A stretch of 64,000 nucleotides of DNA from Symsagittifera roscoffensis (Eukaryota; Xenacoelomorpha; Acoela; Convolutidae): positions 19,421,623 through 19,485,622 of the forward strand of contig NC_087065.1 in NCBI RefSeq assembly GCF_963678635.1. The letters run 5' to 3'. How positions within the stretch are numbered: position 1 is the stretch's first letter; each line of letters starts with the position of its first letter. The position numbers were made by a program, and so were the translations under genes. Below the pieces are notes generated by a model. It made no database searches. It was not told the origin of the DNA and saw nothing but the letters and a program-made list of their open reading frames with translations. Positions 24,270 to 36,000 of this stretch are shown here, piece after piece.

Positions 24270-24290
24270 TGATTTGTTAGCATGGTCTAG

Positions 24291-25076
24291 TCATACTGGT
24301 ATCCAGACATCACCATCTTCTTTTTTTTCTTTTTTGTAGAGAAGGAGGTTTTTGATTCTCAGCTCTGATTTGCTGACGCCGGCTTGCATTAGATCATATC
24401 GTTTTTTCAGAGCTATTTTTTCGGCTTTGAGTTCGTTTTCAGTAAAATCCTGTGAGACTGAGAGTTTTTTACTGGAGTCGTAAGTTTTCAATTTCGATAA
24501 TGAGGTTAAGATCAACCGTTTATCCCATGGGTTTTCAACATAAAATATGATGGGGCGGTGTTTATTTTCAACAAATTTTCCCACTCTTCGAGTGTCCTTC
24601 AACTTAGCTTTTACATCTAAATGATTCAAAAGTGATAATACCGAATTTTTGTCACTCTCAAGTTTTTCCGGCATGTCTTCACCTTGAGGTTCAGGTATAC
24701 CACGAACTCGAATTCCAAGATCGGCCTTTGATGTAGCAGTAGATCTCTCGACTCTCTGTGTAGATTTCTCAGTTTCTTCTTTTGCGAGTCTTGGGGGAAC
24801 ATTTTTCAGGGGAGCCAATTCTTCTTTCAAAGTGTTTTCCACTGCTCTCTGAATTGTACTTTCGACTGAATCCAATGATTTGACTGGGTTCTTCTGGCTT
24901 CTAACTTGTGATAGAATTTCGCGACAGATACACATGAGACTTGTCTTCGTCATGTCGTTGAATACTCTTGTTACATCATCGTTGTCAGCCTCGAGCAGTT
25001 CTTCTATAGTTGGGTAGTAGTTCTTCGTCGATGGTAAACGTCGATAGTGACCACGGGCACTCTCCGAATTGGCCAT
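24291..25076 (-). CDS. ORF1 protein of the CR1-like element (RNA-binding, nucleoprotein-like)
   Basis: This 261-residue open frame is intact from its ATG to its stop. The N-terminal half is polar and charged, with a likely coiled-coil part (about residues 70-110). From about residue 125 it contains an RRM-like ORF1 core: IRVRGIPEPQGEDM, then LLNHLDVKAKLKDTRRVGK, then RPIIFYVENPWDKR and a helical, Lys-rich end. These are typical of the esterase-less ORF1 proteins of CR1-type elements, which coat element RNA in the cytoplasm. ORF2 begins about 20 nt after its stop. No zinc knuckle is visible. It is intact, but the element around it cannot be mobile by itself. Confidence 0.75.
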   Translation of the reverse strand: MANSESARGHYRRLPSTKNYYPTIEELLEADNDDVTRVFNDMTKTSLMCICREILSQVRSQKNPVKSLDSVESTIQRAVENTLKEELAPLKNVPPRLAKEETEKSTQRVERSTATSKADLGIRVRGIPEPQGEDMPEKLESDKNSVLSLLNHLDVKAKLKDTRRVGKFVENKHRPIIFYVENPWDKRLILTSLSKLKTYDSSKKLSVSQDFTENELKAEKIALKKRYDLMQAGVSKSELRIKNLLLYKKEKKEDGDVWIPV

Positions 25077-25088
25077 ACTCTGAAAAAC

Positions 25089-25979
25089 TATTTAATAAGT
25101 TTATCACAACAATTAGGCTGCGCTTAAACGGTGGTTTGAACTTGAAAAAATTGAAATGGCTCCGGAAAATGAAATTCAAAAAAATTGATCGGAGCCAATT
25201 TTTGACAGCGAAACTGCAGACTTGATTTTCAGACTCGAACCAACGGACGTGAAAAGATTCAACGCGTTCCAAGATAGATTTGGCTCCCAATGGTTGAACG
25301 TCATCCCATGCAAAAATTTAAGGTTAAAACTATCGAACCAACAAGTCAGAATTGCGATAGGATTTCGATTAGGCTCAAAAATATGCGAACGGCATAAATG
25401 CGTGTGCGGAAATGACGTTACCGAGGATGGTTGGCGTAGTCTTTCTTGCTTCAAAAGTGCAGGGAGATTCTCTAAGCATTCAAACCTGAATGCCCTTATA
25501 AAGCAGAGTTTATCTTCTGCTCATATTCCGTCTGTTTTAGAACTATGACACCTCTAAAGGACCAATCAGAAGCGACCAGACGGTTTGACGCTCGTTCCAT
25601 GGGCTGTTGGTCAGCAGCTCTTGTGGGATGAAATGGTAGTAGACTCCTTAGCTCCTTGTACAATTAATGCCGGGTCTGTTTGTAACCCTGGTACGGCTGC
25701 CGCTGAAGCGGAAGAGCAAAAAATGACAAATATAAAGCTCTTGTAGATGATGGATATCTTTTTCAACCGCTAGCTTTTGAAATTCGGGGCGCTTTCGGCC
25801 CCAGCACAGAAATTTTTTTGAGCCAGCTTTGTAAGAACCTAAGCATATGCACTGAGGAACCCAGAGCAGGCAGCTTTTTAAAACCGAGAATCTCCCTGGC
25901 AATACAGATTGCGAACGCTGCTTGCTTACTCGGAACAATTAATGACAAAATAACTTTCGACGAAGTTTTTTATTTGTAA
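25089..25979 (+). pseudogene. 3' part of the outer retroelement: Cys-His cluster and probable restriction-like endonuclease
   Basis: This continues the element of 17191-19111. Read across stops and a one-base frameshift, it gives RLEPTDVKRFNAFQDRF and RIAIGFRLGSKIC. It then gives the Cys-His cluster C-ER-H-K-C-V-C-G..SC (about 25385-25450), RPDG (about 25583), LWDEMVVD (about 25625) and, after the frameshift near 25720, DKYKAL and FQPLAFEIRGAFGP. It ends at the TAA at 25977-25979. The order RPDG / WD..VVD / K..KY after a Cys-His cluster fits the PD-(D/E)XK-like nuclease of RLE-type non-LTR elements; this is a family-level inference. A Trp codon near 25185 has become TGA, and further stops lie near 25546. 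Confidence 0.65.
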
Positions 25980-26994
25980 CACTTGTGTATTATATTTTCT
26001 CGTGTCGAGTTGCGTGCTCTTATTGAAGAAAGGTAACCCGTATTGATTTTAATTGAAAAGGACTTGAACACTTGTCATCTTCTTTTATCATTATCACTTC
26101 CATATTTAGAAAATTCCAAAGACTTTGACTGAATTACGTGATGAAGGGACTCCAGACTGTAACCTCGGTTACTATGGTACTTTTGACCTTCTGATTACCT
26201 TTAAAAAAACGATTGATACTATTTGACAACAGTTTCCAACACTGTTTTGATTGGTTTGCTGCATTGCTTAAGTTTGTCATTAAAATAGAGCAAATTAAGA
26301 AAAACATTTGAACTCGGCGTGAAACGCACATTTTTCAATTCAAAATTTAAATCTAACGCACTACAAAAGAGTGAATCATTATTGGAATTGAACTGAATTG
26401 TAGTACGTATCTATGTCAATGTCTTACAAACAAAAGGACAGCTTTTACAAATGTAAAACTCTATCGACAGCTAATCACAGAAAAATAAACGGACGAAGCA
26501 AATAACATTTGATATACATCGTTCAACTGTTTCTCTACAAAAATATTTCTATCTGATGTCAAAAAGCTGATTTTTTTCCGTTATACTAAGACAATTTGAC
26601 ATAACCAAATCAACGTTCAAGAAATAGTTGAAACAGTTATATTACTGAAATGTAATCTTATCCTATATGTACGTATACAAATACGTGGCGTAAATTCCGT
26701 TTTCATTAGTTTATTTGCAGTTTTTTTGTTTGATTTAAGCAATGATTTCAGATTTACATGGATCACAAATTGTTTTTTTTTTCAATGTTCATTTGCAATC
26801 CTTATTCTAACTAATCTACAGTAACTAATCTGACTTTGATCCTAATATTTATTTTACACTTTTACTGGTTTCTGTACCAATGCAACGGCTTTTAAGTATA
26901 ATTATTACAAGTATTTTTTTCTGCTTCTATTAATGCAACGGCTATTTTTTATAGTAATTAGAGTGTTTTTTTTTCAACGAATTTATTGTTTCAG
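25980..26994. other. intergenic region upstream of the SLMAP gene
   Basis: AT-rich, no coding signal. A unit of about 55 bp containing 'aatgcaacggct' is present twice (about 26878 and 26932). It may hold the promoter or a 5' intron of the next gene; I see no clear TATA or initiator. Confidence 0.4.
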
Positions 26995-27040
26995 ATAATG
27001 TGGGAGGTATTTGTTTGCTAAATAGTTTTGGAGAAGAGGT
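26995..27040 (+). other. 5' UTR part of the first SLMAP coding exon, after a splice acceptor
   Basis: 'cgaatttattgtttcag' ends at 26994 and looks like a strong 3' splice site just 46 nt before the start codon. It implies either an upstream non-coding exon or, if the animal uses spliced leaders, a trans-splice acceptor. Confidence 0.45.
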
Positions 27041-30000
27041 ATGAGTTCACAGCCTAGGCAAAACTCGGCGCCTAAACTGGTGTTTGCAAGCAAAGGGAAC
27101 AGTCATCCTTTTCAAGAACGAGTATTATATCTGACTGAGCCACAAAAGGTTGGACGATCTGTCGGGAGAATAAAACCAGCAACAAACAACCTCATATTTG
27201 ACTGCAAAGTTCTCTCCAGGAACCATGGAATTGTCTGGTATGAACATAATCAGGTAAAACAGAAATTGATTTATTTATGTAAGCACGACGTGTTTATTTT
27301 GTTTGTGAAAAATTTCGTTAACAAATGGTGGCGTAGGTGTATTGAAGGGTCGAAAATCGGGCAGTGATGGAATTCTGCTTTTAATATGTTTTCGATTTTT
27401 TCCAAGCTCAATCATTTCGCACCAAGATAGTCTTGCTTCTTCTTTATTGTATAGCAAGGATATTCAAGTGCAATAGGTTCAAATGCCGGAAACCTTAGTT
27501 TTTTCAGTTATGTGGGATTCTCTCGAAAAAAAGTCGAAGGTAGCTTCAAAAATGTTTTCCACCTACAAAAAGTTTTCCTGACATTTGGTCCACTTCTATA
27601 GATGACATTTCGCTCAGTTATTAGAATTTTCAATTGAAGAAAATAAAAACGCTGAATTTAAAATGGAAACGATAAAAATTGGAAAAAAAGTTTGTTCAAA
27701 TTTTTTGTCCATTATTGTTTTTTCTTACATCATTTTAGTCGGAAAATTCAAGCTATCTGCACAGCATCTGGTCTTCTTTGTCTAAATTTGGGTTATTTAA
27801 AAGCTTCAAAAATATTTTCAAATTAAAAAGCATTAAGATGATGTATTTTTATCCATCAAGCATGTTCAAATAGCTTTCTGCAATGCCTTTTGGAGTGTTG
27901 CAAATTAATCTAAGTGGTTTAGAGTCAGCCGCTTCTTTGAGAGAAAAAGATGTTTTTTTTCAAAAAATTCTACAAACGCTACAATTGATTGTTGTATTGA
28001 GTTTTTCTATGGGTTAACGTGTTCTGCAATGTTATAGGCGTATATGTTGAGGTTTAAGCCTCAAACGGTCGTATGAAGAGAAAAGAGTTGTCAAAAGCCA
28101 TACTTAAAGATGAATTTATTGGATTGGTTAGGTTTGTTGCCCTTAAAAAGGCAATGTTTTTCTTAGAACTATGAAGAAATCAAGGTAATAAATTTATTCC
28201 AAAAATGTATTAGATAAAAAAATTTTAATAAAAATATTAGCCCTTTTTACGTTTTTTTTGCCAATTTTTTTTAATCTTGAGCTCAATTTCCAGGCAATTG
28301 TCAATTATTGTTGCTATCTATCACAGCAAGCACTTGTTTTTTGTAAATTCTGAAATCATTTACTTTAAAAACACTTGTCTCCTTGTATATTTGCTGTTGC
28401 GTTTTCAAGGTCTCCCAGTATAGGTCGTGATTATTTTTATTTTCAGAAAAAGTTAAAATTTGTTCACACTCGAATATATATTTTTTGAGGTTTGACTTTT
28501 AATTTCTTTTTGTGTTCCGTATTTTTTTTTTGCCAAAGAAGGGCAAACTCCACTATCGAACAGCGAAAGTGTTGAGGTAACGAAAAATCTGATCGTCTTC
28601 GAAAATGGACTTTAATAAGTCACTTAAATTAATTGAGTAATTAATTTAGTCACTTTTCAAGTCAGTGTTTTTTCGGTTACATGTCAATTTGCCCCAAGTC
28701 AACTTGTCCCAGCCCAACTTGTCCGATTCCAACTTGCCCCAGATGACAACTTGTCCAATGCCATCTTGTCCCAGATAATAAAAAAAGGAAACTTGCCCCA
28801 GATTCTTTGATATCCTCGTAGAACATAATGTCGACATAAAGATGAAAGATATTTTTGTTGAACAATTAAGCTTGAAACAAAAAGCGGAATCATTAAAACA
28901 TGTGCTGAATCAAAATGAGTTCAAAGCATGCATGAATAAAATGAAAGCGGCAAAACTTCAATGCAATTTTCTTGTCGAGTTAAACATTTCAAAAGGTTGA
29001 TTGCTGATCTTGTAAGCTCCTATAGCATAGTTAATAGTGCACAACACTCATAATCAAGAAGTCAAGAGTCCAAAACTTGAAGAAGTCAAAAAATTTGAGT
29101 ATGAAATTGATGAAATGGAAAACCGCAGGTACTGCCTCGCCCCTAAACCCCCCCTATACTGGGTAACCCAGAATAGGGGGCGGGGGTGAGGGAAAGAGCA
29201 AAATGACAGGTACAATTTCCTGCTCTTTTCATTTGATGCATGATCTGGTTTGCCTCAACTTTCCCAGGTCTAACATCGTGGCTCTGTTCATTTTTTGTTG
29301 ATACGAGTTCATCTCCTGCTGTGACGGCGAGCATGCGGCATTTGTGTGAACTGTATCTTGCGCATCTCCAGTGCTCAGTAGTTTTTGTCGTTTGCTTTTT
29401 TGTGAAATCGTGTCCGTCAATAATAAGCGTTCGTTTATTTCGTTGAGATATTCCCCACGTAAGTTGACTCAGTATTTTTGTTGGACTTTTAGGAACAAAA
29501 TGGTAAACAATGAAGCAAAATGAAAGAATAGCCGTATTTTCATTTTGTTTCAGTGGCGCTAATTGTGGATTATTGTCAAATTTTGGTGTGTAATTAACAA
29601 AAATTATGGTTTTTTAGGCTCAGCTTCAATAATTTTCGATTAGTCTTTTGTTATCTCAAAACGAGTCCTGTCTACATTAGCACTTGCTGGTCCTCAATTT
29701 GAACATAAAAGAATCAAGTAAAAGCGTTAAGTATGGGACAAAACGGCATAGGACAAAATGTCTTGTGGGGCAAGTTGGCATAGGACAAGTTGCCATGTAG
29801 GGCAAGTTAGTATAGGACAAGTTGGCATAGGGCCAATTGACTTGGGACAAATAGTCCTGACACCGTTTTTTCTGTATACTTGCGTTCATTGACTTTTTTC
29901 CGACTGTTTGTTGGCCACATTATCTGTACCATACTTTTTGTATTTCTTTCTGTAATTGAGTTCAAGCTCGGCTTCACGTCTGCCTTTTTTTAAAAATTTT

Positions 30001-33000
30001 GATATGCTTTCAGAGTTTCACACTGCATTACAATTGAAGGTGATCTCTTGCATCTGTTTTGATATCATTGGTGTTATTTGTGCTTTTAGTTCTGGGTGCA
30101 AGACACAAAAAGTGCCAATGGTACCTTTGTCGCAAATCAGAGGCTAAACAAGGGCAGTGAAGAAAGTCCGCCGAAGGAGATTTTTCACGAAGATTTGATC
30201 CAGTTTGGTGTGGACGTTGTGGAAAATCAACGCAATGGAGGTACCTTGCTCACATTGAACAATTAGTTGTGCTCAAAACAATTTTGACTACAATGAACTT
30301 TGTTTTCAGTTTCCGTGACTCACGGCTGCATAATTGGTGTCGTCTATTTGTACCATCCAGATGGATCTGCAGCTAAACCAGTGTTAGTTAATGCAGTCCT
30401 TAAACTAGTGGTAGAACGTACCATGAATCAATGAAGAAACCCATGTTTTGTTTCAGCTCTGCCCCTGGTAGTTCAAATCAGATTCTAGTTAGTATACACT
30501 ATGTTCTAATTTAAAAAAAAACAGGAAGCTAATGTGATATTGGGAAGCCAAAGTGATAGCTAAGCAAAAGTCAGCATTTTATTGCTTTTCAAAATAAGTC
30601 ATGCTTGATATTTTGTCTCGAGTTGATTTTTGTTTCTTATTAGGTTTGTTTTGTCTTCGTTGTAGTTTTCCTCTGGTCTTCCCATCCCAACTCAGGACTT
30701 GTATCAGCTGCAGAAATACTTGGAGGAGGCCTCTCACAGGGAACAGCTGCTGGAGAGCAAACTGGCTGCTCTACAACGTCTAGTCACAGACACCAGAACT
30801 TGTTCAGCTGAGTCATGGCGAGCACTTGTCGAAGAGGACAGGTATCATCATCGTTTTTGACTCATTTAAGGAGCCCCAATCGCAGACGTTTTTATCCATA
30901 CGAAGATTTGTTGCGAAGTTCATTTTTGAATACAAATCAAATTTAGTTTGCTTAGAATTTTTAGGTAGAAAGTTTGCAGGTTTTCGTGGTGTCCTGCGGT
31001 ATATAGCACTCAATATTTTTCTCAGAAGAAATTTAATCGATTGTATAGTTTATTCACGCTTGTTGGAGTGTTCGGGATGAAAACAACCAGAGTTGGTTTT
31101 GTTAGTTTATTGACTCGGATGGAGTTGCTGGAGTCACAGTTGTTCGTACTGGGCAAAAATATGGGGGAGGAGGGACTGCACAAAGAGATACAACTGCTCA
31201 ACGATGACAAACTCAAATATGCTGCAGATGCCAAGGTATGACAACTCTTAATTGTTAATTTTCATTGTAATTATTATATCGCGGAATATTTATTTCCTAA
31301 TGAGCAGTTCTAACTTAAAGGTACAGAAGTTTCAGAATTATTTTAGGTTTTAGTGGGATGTTGTTTTATCGTGTCAGAAAAATTTGTCCAAAATCTGGCA
31401 TTGAACTAATAAATAATGCGTATCTAGACCTTCCGTTTTCTTGTTTGAATTATTTGTTTGATTGTTTTAGAGTAGCGTGGAAAAAATAGTACAGGAGAAA
31501 CAACAGATTGAGTGCAAACTCTCAGATGTCGAAGTGAGTTAATATAATTCTTGTCATGTTTACAGGTTATAACTACTCGAAAAGCATCGAAGGTTTTAAC
31601 TACTCTAGAAGTTTTGAATGATCGCCTTTTCAACCCGAGCGAATTCAATGAATGATGCATTTAACTTCCATGAAACTGATTATTGAAAAGAGTCCGCTTT
31701 AGATCCTGTAAACATATTGCGGTTTTTCGTTCTATATTGCATTGAACGTAGAAGTACAGTTCTGTTAGTATCGCTATCAAAATGACAATTTGAGAGATGG
31801 AAACTTTCGTGAGTTATGTCGCCGTGTAAGAAGTACTTCAGCTGTATCAATTTACACAGACAATCCTCTCAGTCTCAAGGTCGCAATAACAACGCTGGCA
31901 CAAGCTCACAGTGCGTGAATGTAAGTGTTTAACCTATCTCGGTTTCTGAGGCATAAAGAAAAAAGTCAATTTACAATGGAGTTAAAGAACTTCTAAGCTT
32001 GTCAACCAAGACAGGGATTAGGTCGTTGCGCTCTTTCAAATACAAAATGTTTATTCAACTCAATTTTTATAGCATTGGAAGCTTGTAATTTATTTTTTAA
32101 CAGTGAGTGAATGCCGTTTCAGCTTTAAGGACGTCCAGCGTGACCACTTGGTCACTATTTTAGTGACCAGTCACTATTGGTCACTATTTTTTCAATGGTC
32201 ACTAAAAGTCACAATTTACAACGGTTTTTGGTGGCGTACCCTAAAGTTTTTCTAAAGGCGCCTTTCGGCGCCAATGTATACTAATATTGAGGGGGGCGGG
32301 GGGGGGGGGGGGTTATTATGGTTTCAAAATTTTTCGTGGCAGAAATGTTGGCCAAAACAGAGACTGTCATAGTCACTATTTGCAATAGTCACTATTTTTC
32401 TCTCAAAAAAGTGGTCACCCTGAGGACGTCTATTTTTTTGAACAGTCAGTTTTATAGAGTCGATGAACGTAGTTCAGACTCTTATATAAGTCGTGATGAT
32501 TTTTTCCCCTGAAAAGTCTTTAAGTGGTCTAATGAATGCCCTTTGGTAAATATGCATTTTTTGAGTTCACTTAAGTTCATTTGCTAGAAGGTAGGCAAAG
32601 TGCACTCTCCAATTATAAAAGCTGAAATGGCGCAAAAAACGTGATTGATTTCTAGTTTCGAAAGTGGAATTTTATTTTTAGATTTCCCAACGGAATAAGA
32701 AGTTTTTCTAAAAATCCAGTTTCTCAAATTGGTTCAGTTTTTATCAATAAAGTGCCAATGATAAACTGCTCTTGGAATTCAAAGAGCTTCATCGCCATAT
32801 ACTTTTTCGCTTGAAAGTCGAAAGATGAAGATTTTCCAAAGCACGAGTCAATTTTTTTCTTTGCGTTCATTGACTCTTTTTCAACTGTCTGTTGGTTGTG
32901 TTTTTGAAATCAAATTTTGTTTTGCTGGTTCCATTTGTTCATTGATTTTTTGCAACTGTTTATTTCGCGATGATCAAGCGTTATCAAACTGGAATACAGA

Positions 33001-36000
33001 CTTTCGGGTTAACAATTTGTTTAACAGAATCACTTGGTTCATTATGAATTCAACTTACTTCTATGCTTTCCCGGCCAACTTAGCCTGGAGGTAACGAATG
33101 TGCCTGGGATGGCAAAGGTCTTGGCTTCGAATCTGAGCAGGACCTGTTTTTTTTTCAAACGGAAAAATCTCCATTCAAAAAAATTGTTGGATTATTATTT
33201 GTCTGCTTATGTTTTGTTGGCTTAGTTCCCAGCATCATTCTCAACAACCTTTTGAAATTTTTTATTTGTGGTTTCTTTGAAAATTTTTCCGTTTTCTTTG
33301 GTCTTAGTGGCTATCTTTTTCTTTCCTGTCTGCTAGCTTGCAATGCTATTTTTGTGGTATCGCAGATGATTCGAAGCTCTGCTTCGCTTCTGTGCGAGAG
33401 AAACGAATCCCAGCATTGAGCTTGTGTTCGTTCTTGCTGTTTTGTCTGTTGTCCTTCCTTTTCTACCCGAATCACTAGCTCATTGATAAAAGTCGATGAA
33501 CGTAGTTCAGATTCTTATATTGGCCGTAATTTTCTTTATCGTCTCTTTCCCCATGAAAATTTTTTGTTTACGCTTGCGATTAGCAAGCGTTATCAAACTG
33601 GAATATGGACTTTTTTCCGGGTTAACAACTTGCATAATGAATTCAAACTTCTTTGCGTTCCCAGCCACTTTAGCCTTTAGGTACCGATTATGCCTTGGAC
33701 GGCAATCTGAGTTTAAATTTTTTTTTTTCAAACGGGAAATATTCTGTTTCAAATAAAATTGTCGACCAGTTATTTCTCTTCCTTATTTGTTGTCGGCTTA
33801 GTTGTCACACTTGGAATCGATTTTTTTTTGCTCCGCGCATTTTTTAATGTTGCTTTTACTGTTTTACTTCGCTTGCGATAAGCAAGCGTTATCAAACTGG
33901 AATATAGACTTTTTTCGGGATAACAACAACTTGCTTAAAAAAATCGCTTGAATCACTAGATTTCATTCACATGCACATTCGCAAATTTAAGTTCTACTGG
34001 TCTACTGGTTTTACTGACAGTTCTTTTAAGAAGTAATATTCCGTTTCAAAAAAAAAATTCGAACTATCGTAAGTCTGATTATGTTTTGTCGCTTAGTTGT
34101 AGCATCACGGATTTTTCTTGTTTTACAAAATATTAACAGAAAAACATGCGATAGTTTGGCTTACATCAAAATCAAACTTAATTAGGTTTTCAGGCACACA
34201 TGATTTTTGAGAAAAATACTACGCCTGAGGTGGTAAAGGTCCTTATTCGAACCAGGCCAGAATTTTTTTATAATCAAAAGGGAAATATTCTGTTTCGAAA
34301 AATTGTCGACCTGTTAATTGTCTGCTTTTGTTTGGTCGGCTTAGTTGCCCTGAAAAAGATTTTTGCTCAGCTTTATTTTTTTTAACTGAAAGGGTTTTGA
34401 TTTGTTAATGTAATTTGTAAAAATACTAAGTTTGTAATTTTTTCCGTTTTTTTTTCCGCTGGCTTGTTTGGGTTCAATTGTTTTTGCCTATATATTATCG
34501 AGTAAGTGACCTAGTTAAGCGTTAATTTGAAGGGAAAATAGATTCAACTTTTGGTGTGTTTCTTGAGGCGGAGCGTAAAAGTTAAGGTTTTTGGAACTTT
34601 CAAAAGTTTTTCCATTGAAAACAATTTGAAAGTCTAATCAAATTTTGCCGGCTTAGTTGCTGAGCAATTTTTGTGTCTAAATACTCTGAATTCAACGCCA
34701 GTTATTGTGTTTTTAAGGTGAATATCATTTCAGACAAATTTCGGAAATTTATGTAGTTATTGTTTTTCGAAATGTTTCAATTGTTTTTCGACAGTGGCTT
34801 TTGTTTCATTTTCTGTCTGCTAGATTGCAATGCTGTGTGTGTAGGGTATCGTAAGTGGTGCGAAGCTATGCTTCGCCTCGGTGTACTTGTAATTTTACTT
34901 CGTGTTTCATTTTCGGTACGCTAAAAAAAATTCTCCGACCAAATTATTTGGCCTCTTTATCGGCCTAATTACCTAGTTTGGGGTCGTTTGAAGATAAACA
35001 AGTTGGTTGTGTCTCTACGTTTTGGTTTGTTGATTTTTTTTCGTTTGGAAAACTATTTCCAAATTTATCGGAAAAATTTTAATTTTTCTCAGAACCTTCT
35101 GATTTTCACTTGACTCCCCTGTCTACAGGCTTCGAAAAAGTCTATGGGGAAATGTTTGAGCCATATTTTTTTCGTTTTCTTGAAAATTACCCCTCACAAG
35201 TCTGAATTTTTTGGTTTCAATGATTAGAACGGTTTTGAAACGCTCCCTGCATAAGCTGTTACGCCCAAATTTTTTAACACCTAAAGTTATGGCCCTCGGA
35301 ATAGTCAAGTTTTTGATTTTTGACCGTTTTGTGAATCTTTTCGTTTTTTCTCGAAAACTATCCTCTCAAATATAGTGTTGAGTTTAATGGAGATAGTGGG
35401 TATTGGGAAGCTACCCTGCATTAGCGGCCGATCGCAAGATTTTTACACAAAAAGTTATCGCACTCGGAGAAGTCAATTTTTTTTATTTTTTGACCGTTTT
35501 TAAAACTTCGAATATTCTCGAAACTTTGGCAGTTTTTGGAAACTTTACGCAGAAACTACCCGGCCACTTCTAAGGTTTTTTCAATCGAGAAACCCTATTT
35601 TTGGAATCTTTTCTGCTGTGTGGCCACAAAATGCTTTTCGCAAAATAAACTATTGACCGTTTTTTAGAGCAGCGGCGTCTCTTTAATTTTTATAAAAGAA
35701 ATGTTATCTCCTTGGGAAAATTGTTTATCTCAAAATTTTTTACGTCTTCCAACTTATTTTAAAAGAGAAACAACTAAGGTTTTGGGTAAACTTTTGCGCA
35801 TCAGTATAGCAAATTCATTCCATATCAAACACGTACCTCTAGCTTTAGATGGATCCCTAACCGAAAAATTTTGGTTCACTTAGTTTTTTCAACGTTTAAA
35901 TTTTTTTTTCGACTTTCTGTTTTTTAATATGTCTTTAATCGAAGTGATGCGAAGCTCCGCTCTGCCTCTGTGCTGACTATGTTCTATTTTAAATAGAAAT

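Larger units (their letters stand above)
19122..25078 (-). mobile_element. CR1/Jockey-like non-LTR retrotransposon, inserted in another retroelement
   Basis: On the - strand the order is ORF1 (25076-24291), the endonuclease start (24269-24093), a hAT MITE, the rest of the endonuclease plus reverse transcriptase (23525 onward), and a C-terminal tail ending at 19166. A 10-bp direct repeat, TCTGAAAAAC, lies at 19112-19121 and again at 25079-25088, a good candidate target-site duplication. Joining the host sequence across it keeps one frame open for at least 25 codons (..RNTSEK/LFNKFITT..). The 5' end falls 2 bp before the ORF1 start codon, so the element is probably 5'-truncated. The copy is dead: it has the MITE insertion, internal tandem duplications and a broken ORF2. 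Confidence 0.8.

Noticed and set aside
31861-31920. Possible extra SLMAP exon between 31533 and 39388
   Set aside because: It does not fit the phase, and exons 7 and 8 join directly to match the known SLMAP coiled-coil sequence.
33075-33140. Possible tRNA gene
   Set aside because: The B box is fair, but the acceptor and anticodon stems do not form properly and the motif recurs as a dispersed repeat; a SINE head is the better call.
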